Below, in pieces: positions 20,640-30,248 of a stretch of 64,000 nucleotides of DNA. Both the position numbers and the translations under genes were made by a program. How positions within the stretch are numbered: position 1 is the first letter of the stretch; every line of letters starts with the position of its first letter. This DNA is from Thinopyrum elongatum. Its lineage: Eukaryota > Streptophyta > Magnoliopsida > Poales > Poaceae. The notes beneath the pieces were generated by a model, which was not told the origin of the DNA, made no database searches, and worked only from the letters and a program-made list of their open reading frames with translations. The stretch is taken from the NCBI GenBank assembly GCA_011799875.1, contig CM022297.1:537123711-537187710 (forward strand). The letters are read 5' to 3'.

Positions 20640-21520
20640 AGGCGGTGGATCTTTTATAAAATCCGCCGGCCGACGCCTAGCAGCTCCCTTTTTGTTTACA
20701 CGGTGTAAGTTTTTTTCTCAGCGAACTAGGGGGCACTTTTTTTTGGAAGAGAAGAAGAAAGAAAGAAAGAAAGAAAACTTGAGCGGCTGGGCTGCCGATG
20801 GCCGCGAGCCAGGCCTGTCCAGCCCGCAACACAGAGAGCGCCGGTTGGGCTGGCAACCAACCACGCACCGGACCCGACCCACGCCGCGCGCATCGGTTTA
20901 AAGGAAGCGAAGCTGTGCTACGGCTTCCTTCCTCGCCTCCGCTTCGCCTTCTCCACCTCCACCGACCACCATCCACGCCGGACGCGGCGCGGCAGGCCGG
21001 GGAGCGGCGAGGACGGCCAAGGCCCGGCGGCGACAGCAGCGGCCCCTCCTCCTCCTCGTCGTCGTCGTCGGCTCGGTTAGTCGCTTCCCCGCCCCCGCTT
21101 CCTCCTCCCCTTTCTGCTCCTAGCTACAGTTCCGCGGCTCCCGCGGGAGGACCTACGGCGAGGGTTGGCCGGCGTTTCCCTTCCCCCTCCCCGAATCGCG
21201 TGGATCCGCTCCGCTCTTCCCGGCGAGTGCGCTCGCTCCGGGGCGAGACCGACGCGCTCCGCCGCTGCGCGCGCGCCCGCAGGCGTGATGAGAGCAAGCA
21301 CGCGTCGCTCTCCGCCTCTCCCGACGCGCTCCTCCGACGCGCCGGGGCGAAACCGGGGCGCTCCTCCGTAGCGCTCGCACCGTTGCGCGTCCGTAGGCGC
21401 GACGTGAGCAAGCACCACGCGTTCCCTCCCCGACCCCGCCTTCAGAAGCATCCCCACCCCCCTCCTGGTCGGCACGCGGCGAGCGCGCGTCATCGGTGGC
21501 CTTCCTGCTCCTAGAATCCT
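20640..21520 (+). promoter_or_regulatory. GC-rich promoter/first exon (5' UTR) region of the CXC gene
   Basis: The sequence from about 20880 to 21500 is a CpG-rich island with TTTAAAG at 20896, CT-rich leader sequence (20930-20970) and (TCG)n at 21055-21070. Long open frames exist on both strands here, which is a composition effect. I place the transcription start and first, non-coding exon here because the coding start is at 24088 and the intervening sequence is intron-like. The donor site of the first intron is not resolved. Confidence 0.45.
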
Positions 21521-21529
21521 GTAGCGTCG

Positions 21530-24064
21530 GATTGGGTGGAAGAAATTGGTGTATCCATTGTTGCTTGAGTAGATTTTGCTTGATGACCACGAATTGGTTG
21601 GTTTTTCGTCAGTAAAGAGTCATGTTCTTGAATCTTGAATAAATTCTTCATGCATGCATCCTGATCGACTGAATGTTTAGCTGGACCAACCGATCAATTT
21701 GTCTCCCCTACCTTGCACTAGTTGCTTCCTTAGCTTGCGTTCTTATGCTGTAGATTGAACTCTGAATTGTGACGCTTGAAAACTTTGTTCTGTTATGCGG
21801 ATTGAAATCTCTGATATCTCCAGCTGTGCATATTGCTTTGGATTGCAGTAAGTTTGAGCATGTTGAAATCTCTGATATCTAGTTGGATGCATGAGTTTCT
21901 CCTATCCAATTGCACGTACTAGTTTAGATTTTTGTGCACAATCCTACTGTTGGTTTATCTGAACTGAATGCCTTCTTCAGAAATTGTCTAGCTGAACATA
22001 AGTCCTTTTCACTTCTTTTTTTGTACTAGCTAGTTCTGTTTTCTGAGCAAATTTGAGCATGCATCAGCCACATCACGCATGGATGCATGTATTTGTCCTC
22101 TCGATTTGCGCGTATAGTTCATTGCTTAGTAGATCCTCCTTCGCCAGGACCGTTCTGCCAAGTTGGAGGCTAGTAGATGGGCGTGCTGCTTTAGTTGCTG
22201 GTTTGCAGATTCTCTAGCTCAAATTCTGAACAAGTTTAATGTCTTCTTCTACTGTTTTTCACTTATTCGATTGTACTAAATTTGTTTTGTGAGCAAAATC
22301 CTACTCTTGGTTTATCTGAATTGAACGCTTGAATTAATGTATGAGGCTCGATCCCACTGTTGTTCTCTGGTTAGTGCCTTCAGAAGCGGGATTAGATTCT
22401 TAGTTTGATCAGATATTCACATTATTAGGTTGATCCATTGCAGGGACTACTCTTAGTTTATCTGAACTGAATGCGTGAACTTTGGTTGTAGTTCATTGCT
22501 TAATTAGTAGATTCTCCTTGGCCATGACAAATCGTTGACGAACAGATCTGTCAAGTTCTAGGCTAGCTAGTTGATAGGCGTGCAACTTTGGTTAGTGGCT
22601 TGCAGAGGCTCTAGACATATTCATGTCTTCTTCAACTTTTTTTCACTTATTCGTTTGTATTTTATTTGTTTTCTGTGCAAAATCCTACTCTTGATTTATA
22701 TGAATTGAATGACTGAATTAATGTATGAGGCTCCCCATCCCCTGTTGTTCTCTGTTCAGTTCTTCTTAGGTGCATCTGTTTCATATTGTGCATTGCTAAT
22801 GGTGTGATTTGTCTCCCCTTCAGGCACTAGTTACTGTCTTCCTTCCATAAGTTGGTAGCAGCCTATCTGGCACTAGTTGCTTCCATAAGTTATCTCACAT
22901 TCCTTAATTAGTTCCTCTGAAATCTCAGGCTGTAGATTGAACTCTGAAGCGTGACGCTTGGAGATTACATTCAGTATTGTGGACTGAAACCTATTGCGTT
23001 TCATTGCAGTAGCTTTGAGCATGCATCAGCCTTTGCGTGAATGGATACATGTGTTTATCCTGCCGAATGGGTCGTAATTAATTCTTGAGTAGATTCTCCT
23101 TCACCATAACGTCGTATCAGCGAATCGATCTGACTAGTAGGCTAGTATGTAGGTGTGTTGTGTTGGTTGATGGCTTGCAGATTCTCTAGCTCAAGTGCTG
23201 AACAGATTCATGTCTTATTGTATTTTTTTCCACTTATTCAATTGTACTAGATTTATTTTCTGAGCAAAATCCTACTCTTGGTTTATTTGATTTGAATGCT
23301 TGAATTACTGTATGAGGCTCCCCAGCACCTGTTTTGTTTTTCTGTTCAGCTGCTTCAGAAGGATCAGACTCTTAGTTTGATCAGATTATTAGGTCGATCC
23401 ATTCTAGAGCCTAGTCTTGGTTTATCTGAATTGAATGCCTGAATTAATGTATGGATGTGTTTGTCCTCCCGTGTTAGTTGTAGTTCATTGCTTAGTAGAT
23501 TCTTCTCCTTGACGAATTGTCGACGAACCGGTCTCTTTAGTCTAGTAGATAGTCATGCTGCTTTGGTTGGTGGCTTGCATATGCTCTAGCTCAGGTGCTG
23601 AAAAGATTCATGTCTTCTTCTACCTTTTATCACATATTAGATTGTATTTTATTTGTTTTCTGAGCAAAATCCTACTCTTGGTTTATGTGAATTGAACTCC
23701 TGAATTAATGTATGAGACTTCCCACCCCCTGTTGTTCTCATGTTCAATTGCCTGCAGAAGCTTGATCAGATTCTTAGGTTGATCCAGTGCCTGATGTTTG
23801 TTTATCTGAATTGATGTTTGATCAGATTCTTAGGTTGATCCAGTGCCTGCCCTTTGTTTATCTGAATTGTAGTTTGATCAGATTATTAGGTTGATCCAGT
23901 GCCTACTCTTTGTTTTCTAAATTGAATGCCTGAATTTATGTATGAGGCTCCCCATCCCCTGTTGTTCTCTGTTCAGTTGCCTTTAATTACCTTCAATGCT
24001 GACCGTGGGAAATCCCACAGCATGCATCCTGTCTCATACTGTGCATCTCATATTCTCATTGCAG
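21530..24064 (+). repeat. Long 5' intron built of degenerate direct repeats
   Basis: The T-rich, intron-like sequence contains a recurring module: GAGCAAAATCCTACTCTTGG, TTTATCTGAATTGAATG, CTGAATTAATGTATGAGGCT, CCCTGTTGTTCTCTG. Copies or partial copies start near 21940, 22290, 22445, 22675, 23260, 23405, 23660 and 23900. A nested ~58-bp triplicate (TTTGATCAGATT.TTAGGTTGATCCAGTGCC) lies at 23762-23910. The segment ends in TTGCAG at 24064, a good acceptor just before the coding exon. Confidence 0.7.
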
Positions 24065-24087
24065 CTAGCTCCTCATCATTGGCCGTG

Positions 24088-25059
24088 ATGTCGCAGTCGC
24101 AGACATGCTCGTGCGCCAACCGCAATTGCTTCCATGAGTACGTGCAAAACCGCAAATAATTCAAATGACATGAACCTGATCTATCCAAAATAAAATAAAA
24201 ACCTGATCCATCCAACCAGCTTGCTAATTTCTTTGTTATGTACAGCGATTGTGCTTGTTTCACAAGGGAAGGGCTCTGCTCCGAGTACTGCAAGTGCCGT
24301 GGCGACTGCAAGAACATATGGAAACACGAGAAGGAAGTCACGAAGCAATTCGTTGCATACACCAAGAGAAAAGCTGCTGATGCTGCCGCTGCCGCTGCCC
24401 AAGCTGCCGTTGCCCAAGCTCTTGCTGCCCAACCTATGGCATTGCCAGCACGGGAACCAGGTCCGGGCATGGTGACTCGTGGGAAGGCGCAGGTAACTTC
24501 TTCTTCTTGTTGTTGTTCTTTAGAGGAGAGCACACTACATTCATGAATATCGTTCTGCTCTGACCTCTGGCAAGTGCCAAGTACCTGAAATGCGGCGCGC
24601 TTATTTCAGGCTGCCAAGGAGTCTGCCGTGGGGTGCAAGTGCCGCGGCGAATGCGCCAGTCGCTGTGGTTGCGTGAAGCGTGAAGTCAAGTGCACCTCAA
24701 AATGCAAGTGCAAACAGTGCGACAATGACGACGGGAGCAGATTTCGTGAGCACACCACTTTCTCTTCTCTTTATTCATGCGTCTCTTCCTTGAGTGATCA
24801 ATCACACTCGTGTAATTTTCTCTCTTGTTCTGCGTTTATGTACACAACAGCCAATAAGTTCAAGGCTGGAGCAGGGGGTCAAGGAGGTAGCAGAAGCAGC
24901 AGCAGCAGCAGCAGGGCCGTCGAACCAGCGGGCAAACGGCCAAAACACGGGGTAAGTTTGCTCCTCTGCTTTACTTGGGCAGAGAAATTTTAGTGTATGT
25001 ATGTCTGTTCATCAGTGATAAACAACTAATCCTGGTGATCTGCTCCTTTTGTGCAGTGA
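24088..25059 (+). CDS. Small double-CXC (tesmin/TSO1-like) protein, five exons
   Basis: Exons 24088-24137, 24246-24492, 24610-24745, 24851-24951 and a last one that begins at 25057 and supplies the TGA. All have GT-AG borders, introns are 105-117 bp, phases match, and the product is 178 residues. CXC motif 1 is C-x-C-x4-C-x4-C-x-C-x6-C-x3-C-x-C-x3-C, starting CSCANRNC across the first junction. After an Ala/Gln-rich linker, CXC motif 2 is C-x-C-x3-C-x3-C-x-C-x6-C-x3-C-x-C-x2-C ending KQCDN. A Ser run and a basic tail (KRPKHG) follow. CXC motifs bind zinc and, in TSO1/LIN54 relatives, CHR-type DNA. The usual RNPxAFxPK linker and the remaining several hundred residues of TSO1 proteins are absent, so this is a minimal, divergent member. 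A nuclear DNA-binding role is inference. Retention of the last intron would add about ten residues. Confidence 0.8.
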
Positions 25060-25825
25060 TGACAGTAGGCTTGAGACATACCAGAGCATGATGCAAGTCA
25101 CCTTACTTACTTACCATCCTCAAGACGATTACCACTCACCTCCTGTTCAGATATCTCCCACTGTAAAGCACGGCCAGGTTCCTGTATATTCCTTGTAATG
25201 GTTACTCGAAGCAAGCACGGCGAAAACTCCATGATCTGCGATGTCGTTAGCCTCAGGGGGACTTCAATGGGTCTTGATCAGACTGATAGATAGAGTACTT
25301 GAGAACATACATACATACATACATACTCCCGTAGGAATGTTTGCCGTCATCGGTTGGCGTCCATACATACTGCCTGGAAAGGGTTGGTTCAGCTCCCTCT
25401 TATGCATACATACTTCCTGCAAATGATTTCTCTCATGTACTTTAGGAATATTCCGATGGTGTTTGAAACCCAATGTAGTATGGCTATGATCTGCATACAC
25501 AAAGAGGTCGTGGTGCCGTTATTTCTGCATTGCGTTACATAATCTGATGATATGCTCTCACTCCTGTTTGCATCATCACATTCTGGATTCTATGGCTGCA
25601 TCTTGCACTCTTCTTTATTGATGGCTCTGCTCTGGAAAATGGGGGTGGGTTAGAAGAACAATGATGGTGATTCATCTGTGCCGCCGGACAAATCGTATAC
25701 AAGCTGTGCTATGAAGGTGGCAAAACAAAAGTTGTTGATGTTGAATTGATCGATGCCGGGATTCTTTTCTAGTTTAGTAAGCGTTCAGTTTTTTGTCCAC
25801 TGAGAAAATAAAGTTGCATAGCCGT
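25060..25825 (+). other. 3' UTR and downstream flank of the CXC gene
   Basis: No further coding. It contains a short (ACAT)n run near 25307-25327. Signals such as AATAAAG near 25805 could serve polyadenylation. No other feature seen. Confidence 0.4.
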
Positions 25826-25826
25826 C

Positions 25827-25870
25827 AGTTATACGAAGCTTTTTTTTTTGCGGGGGAGTTATACGAAGCT
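25827..25870 (-). mobile_element. Retroposon tail scar: T9GCGGGGG with 14-bp target duplication
   Basis: The direct repeat AGTTATACGAAGCT (25827-25840 and 25857-25870) brackets only TTTTTTTTTGCGGGGG. On the minus strand this is a CCCCCGC sequence followed by a poly(A) tail, as expected of a drastically 5'-truncated SINE or LINE insertion. The second genomic copy begins exactly in this T run at 56237. Confidence 0.8.
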
Positions 25871-26900
25871 GAACTGATGATGCAAGATACTCACTAGAGC
25901 AGAAAACCGAGAATCTAACTCACTAACTAGCAATAAAGAATAAAGACACAAACAACATCCACAATTCAAGGGTTCGAGCATCAAACACAAGATGCCTACA
26001 AGATTTTCCGTTCAGTCGCCCAATGGCTCGGATGCTCTCGGACAAACTATGACGAACTACGGGCTCGGTTCAAAGCGTTTGTTTTTTCTAAAAAGAAAGC
26101 CCAGGCCCGGCATTAAATAAATGATGCCATGAGAAACAAGAAATGGCAAAACATACAGGATACATGACGACACATGATCAGCTAACAAGACACTCGACAA
26201 AAACAAGCAAACCGAAATTAAAACAAAAGGCCGCCGCTTGATCATCAAGGTCCTCATTCACTAAGTCGCCACACCAATGGAGCAGAGATGAGTGAGAAAC
26301 ATGAAACGAACTGAACAAAGGAGGTGGGAGCATGCCGTCGTCTACCATGGGGTGGTTGAACTAAGTTGTTCTGACTTCCATCTCCCCCGCTGAAGAGAGC
26401 TCCCTACTCGCTTGAAGGGCACCGCATCGTGAGCATGCAGAGTCGCTCAACCTAGAGCTCGAATGGAATCAGATGAGAAGGTCGCCAAGGGACAAAAACC
26501 AAGAGTGACCACCTAACCATGACGAGCTCGTCGCAAGGTCAACACAGCCGCTATCCTGGGAGAACCACTTGGGCCGATGTAAGTGATCGGTGCAACGGAC
26601 CAGAAAGAGCGAAAGCGAAGGAGGGGTACCACTAGAGCAAGGTACCAAGCATCGCCGAGTATCCTTCACCTAAGTCCTAGCACACTCGCAGTCCATTCGT
26701 CCCATGGTGGCGCCTCCAAGAAGGGGATGGCGCCGGCATGTTGCCACACCAAATCCAGAAAGGATTGGGTTTTTACAGAGGAATCGGGGGATGAGGAGGG
26801 GAAGGGGTCCTCGACAATGCCTCAAGAAGGGAAACACATCCACGAAGTCGTGGCCGCCTACCAGCCAGGGATTTCTCTTGGAACCCAACAATCACCACTA
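25871..26900. other. Unclassified 1-kb block, possibly retroposon-derived
   Basis: Frames up to 129 codons exist on both strands but no domain is recognisable. The minus-strand reading near 26050-26130 (TTAATGCCGGGCCTGGGC..., T-rich) resembles 3' UTR sequence of grass non-LTR elements, which would fit the nearby poly(T) scar, but this is a guess. It is identical in both duplication copies as far as I can read. Confidence 0.3.
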
Positions 26901-26905
26901 TATGC

Positions 26906-28643
26906 TGTTGGGAAACGTTGCATGGAAAAAAAAATCTACGCATACGCAAGATCTATCCATAGAGATGCATAGCTACGAGAAGGGGGGAGCATCTACATAC
27001 CCTTGTAGATCGCTAAGCGGAAGCATTTATCAACGCGGTTGATGTAGTCGTACACCTTCGCGATCCGTTCCGATCAAGCACCGAACGTACGGCATCTCCG
27101 CGTTCAGCACACGTTCAGCTCGATGACGTCCTCGCCTTCTTGATCCAGCAAGAGGGGCGAAGTAGTAGATGAGTTCCGGCAGCACGACGGCGTGGTGAAA
27201 CTATTTTCGCAGGGCTTCGCCAAGCACAACGGATTTAGAGCGGAGGATGAACTAAAGGGAGAAGATTGGAACCACACTGGGCTTCTAATTATGAGGATTA
27301 GAGGTAGCTAGGGCAAGCTCTAATTAGTCAATTAGGACCAACTAGAACTAGAATTAGATCAACTAGAGGAGGCTCAAAAACTTATGTTCTAGGGGCTAGT
27401 CCTGCTCCTCTATTTATATGTTGAGCCCTGGGGTCGTTACTTGGGGAGAGGGCCTTCCCAAAGTCGGTTTGGAATGCAAGAAAGAGTCCTTCTCGGATTC
27501 CAGCACCAGACGCCACGGTCCTCGGCGTCTGCCCAGGGCCAGATGCCAGGGTCCCTGGCGTCTGGTCCTCGACCTCCGCAAAACTTCCTTTTGCACCGAC
27601 CTAAAGCCCCGTGGGCCTTACCCCTTGGCCCAACAAAAATATCCTCGCACCAGAACATTTTTGGAAACATCCTATATATCAATCTTTACCTCCGGACCAT
27701 TCCGGAGCTCCTCATCATGTCCGTGATCTCATTCGGGACTCCGAACAACATTCGGTCACAAACATACATAACTCATATAATACTATATCGTCAACGAATG
27801 TTTAAGCGTGCTGACCCTACGGGTTCAAGAATGATGTAGACATGACCGAGATGCTTCTCCGGTCAATAACCAACAGTGAGACCTGGATGCCCATATTGGT
27901 TCCTACATATTCTACAAAGATCTTTATTGGTCGAACCTTTATGACAACATACGTAGTTCCCTTTGTCCGTCGGTATGTTACTTGCCCGAGATTTGATCGT
28001 GGTATCTCCATACCTAGTTCAATCTCGTTACTGGCAAGTCTCTTTACTCGTTCCGAAATACATCATCTTGTAACTAACTCCTTAGTCACTTTGCTTGCAA
28101 GCTTCTTGTGATGCTGTATTACCGAGAGGGCCCAGAGCTACCTTTCCGTCATACGGAATGACAAATCCCAATCTCGATCCATGTCAACTCAATAGACACC
28201 TTCGGAGATACCTATAGAGCACCTTTATGATCACCCAATTACGTTGTGATGTTTGATACACACAAGGCATTCCTCCGGAGTCCGGGAGTTGCATGATCTC
28301 ATGGTCGAAAGAACATGTATTTGAGATTAAGAAAGCAGTAGCAATAAACTGAATGACCATATGCTATGCTAACGGATGGGTCTTGTCCATCACATCATTC
28401 TACTAATGATGTGATCCCGTTATCAAATGACAACTCATGTCTATGTTTAGGAAACCTTAACCATCTTTGATCAACGAGCTAGTCTAGTAAAGGCTTACAA
28501 GGGACACGGTATTTGTTATGTATCCACACATGTATTTAAGTTTTCGGTCAATACAATTCTAGCATGAATAATAAACCTTTATCATGAATAAGGAAATATG
28601 ATAATAACCAATTTATTATTGCCTCTAGGGAGAATTTCCAACA
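26906..28643 (-). repeat. Copia element 3' LTR (complete, 1738 bp)
   Basis: Bounded by TGTTGGGAAACG on the left and TTTCCAACA on the right, that is TG...CA ends on the minus strand. It is preceded on the minus strand by AAGTGGGATAC, the polypurine-like tract. It contains the inverted words CCAGACGCC/GGCGTCTGG near 27505-27565. Short open frames on both strands are not genes. Confidence 0.92.
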
Positions 28644-28656
28644 GTATCCCACTTGC
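28644..28656 (-). other. Polypurine tract of the copia element
   Basis: On the minus strand, CAAGTGGGATAC directly precedes the LTR start TGTTGG, the position required for plus-strand priming. Confidence 0.65.
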
Positions 28657-29780
28657 AGTAGAGTCAATAATCTAGTTCACATCGCTACGTGATTAACACC
28701 CAATTAGTTCTGGGGTTTGATCATGTTTTGCTTGTGAGAGAGGTTTATGTCAACGGGTCTGCAACATTCAGATCCGTTTGTACTTTGCAAATCTCTATGT
28801 TATACTGTAGATGCTGCTATCACGCTCCACTTGGAGCTATTCCAAAATAATGCTCCACTATACGTATCCGGTTGGCTACTCAGAGTCATTCAGAACGGTG
28901 TCAAAGCTTGCATCGATGTAACCCTCTACGACGAGCTCTTTGTCACCTCCATAAACAAGAAACATGTCCTTAGTCCTTTTCAGGTACTTCAGGATATTCT
29001 TGACCGTTGTCTAGTGATCTACTCCTGGATCCTTTGGTACCTCCCTACCAAACTTATGGCAAGGCACACATCAGGTCTGATACACAGCATGGCATACATT
29101 ATAGAGCCTATGGCTGAGGCATAGGGAATGACTTTCATCCTTTCTCTTTCTTCTGCCGTGGTCGGGCTTTGAGTCTGACTCAACTTCACACCTGCAATAC
29201 AGGCAAGAACCCTTTCTTTGACTGATCCATTTTGAACTTCTTCAAAACTTTGTCAAGGTATGTGCTTGGTGAAAGTTCTATTAGGCATCTTGATCTATCT
29301 CTATAGATTTTGATGCCCAATATGTAAGCAGCTTCACCGAGGTCTTTCATTGAAAAACTCTTATTCAAATATCCTTTTTATGCTTTTCAGAAATTCTATG
29401 TCATTTCCAATCAACAATATGTCATCCACATATAATATTAGAAATGCTACAGAGCTCCCACTCACTTTCTTGTAAATACAAGCTTCTCCGTAAGTTTGTA
29501 TAAAACCAAAAGCTGATCACCTCATCAAAGCAAATATTCCAACTCCGAAATGCTTGCACCAGTCCATAGATGGATCGCTGGAGCTTCCATACTTTGTTAG
29601 CATCTTTAGGATTGAAAAAAACTTTTGGTTGCATCATATACAACTCTTTCTTAAGAAACCCGTTAAGGAATGCCGTTTTGACGTCCATTTGCCAGATTTC
29701 ATAATCATAAAATGCGGCAATAGCTAACATAATTCTAACAGACTTAAGCATCGCTACGGGTGAAAAAGTATCATCGCAGT
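28657..29780 (-). pseudogene. Copia pol, RT C-terminal and RNase H part
   Basis: The minus frames encode RT motifs: TFSPVAMLKSVRIMLAIAAF and MDVKTAFLNGFLKKELYM (29590-29775), WKLQRSIYGL, a YVDD box at 29421-29432 in a shifted frame, and then SFSMKDLGEAAYILGIKIYR (29310-29368). The RNase H part toward the LTR is broken by stops. The gene continues across the inserted element at 35258. Confidence 0.85.
29776..29780. repeat. Target-site duplication GCAGT (left)
   Basis: The five bases GCAGT directly precede TGACGGTGTCC and recur at 35253-35257 after ...GACACCGACA. They mark the insertion of the nested LTR element into copia RT. Confidence 0.95.
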
Positions 29781-30248
29781 TGACGGTGTCCTGGACTAGG
29801 GGGTACTCACCACGTTGGGTCGGGCCGAGGACCCCCATGGTGGTTCACTAATGGGCTAGTTCGGACAGCCGATGACATATATGAGGAAAATTCTACAAGA
29901 CTTGGTGATCAAGACAAGGACTCCTCTCCACCGACGTAGCCGACTAGGACTCTTGTTATCCTAGGCCTCCGGTACATTATATAAGCCGAGGCTAGGCTAG
30001 TTGATAGATGATTATGACATTACTCATCATACCCCTAGGGTTTAGACCACAACATATGATCTCGAGGTAGATCAACTCTGTACCTTGATACTTCATCAAT
30101 ATAAACAAGAGCAGGATGTAGGGTTTTACCTCCATAGAGAGGGCCCGAACTTGGGTAAAACACCGTGTTCATCGTCCCTGTTACCATCGATCCAAGATCC
30201 ACAGCTCGGGACCCCCTACCCCGAGGTCTGCAGGTTTTGACACCGACA
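29781..30248 (+). repeat. 5' LTR of the nested element
   Basis: TGACGGTGTCC...GGTTTTGACACCGACA. The terminal inverted repeat is TGACGGTGTC versus TGTCGGTGTC (one mismatch). It contains a TATATAAG box near 29979. Versus the 3' LTR it lacks the ~15-bp piece GTCTCCCGACCAGTG and has few substitutions. Confidence 0.92.

Noticed and set aside
20798..21514. 238-codon plus-strand open frame (and long minus-strand frames) in the GC-rich island
   Set aside because: All frames are open because of high GC; the peptides are Arg/Pro/Ser low complexity with no domain. Better explained as promoter and non-coding first exon.
26469..27042. Host gene in the 1-kb block next to the copia LTR (129- and 112-codon frames)
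   Set aside because: Overlapping frames without domains, one running into the LTR, and the block is repetitive in character.
28747..29124. 125-codon plus-strand open frame
   Set aside because: Antisense shadow of the copia RNase H region.
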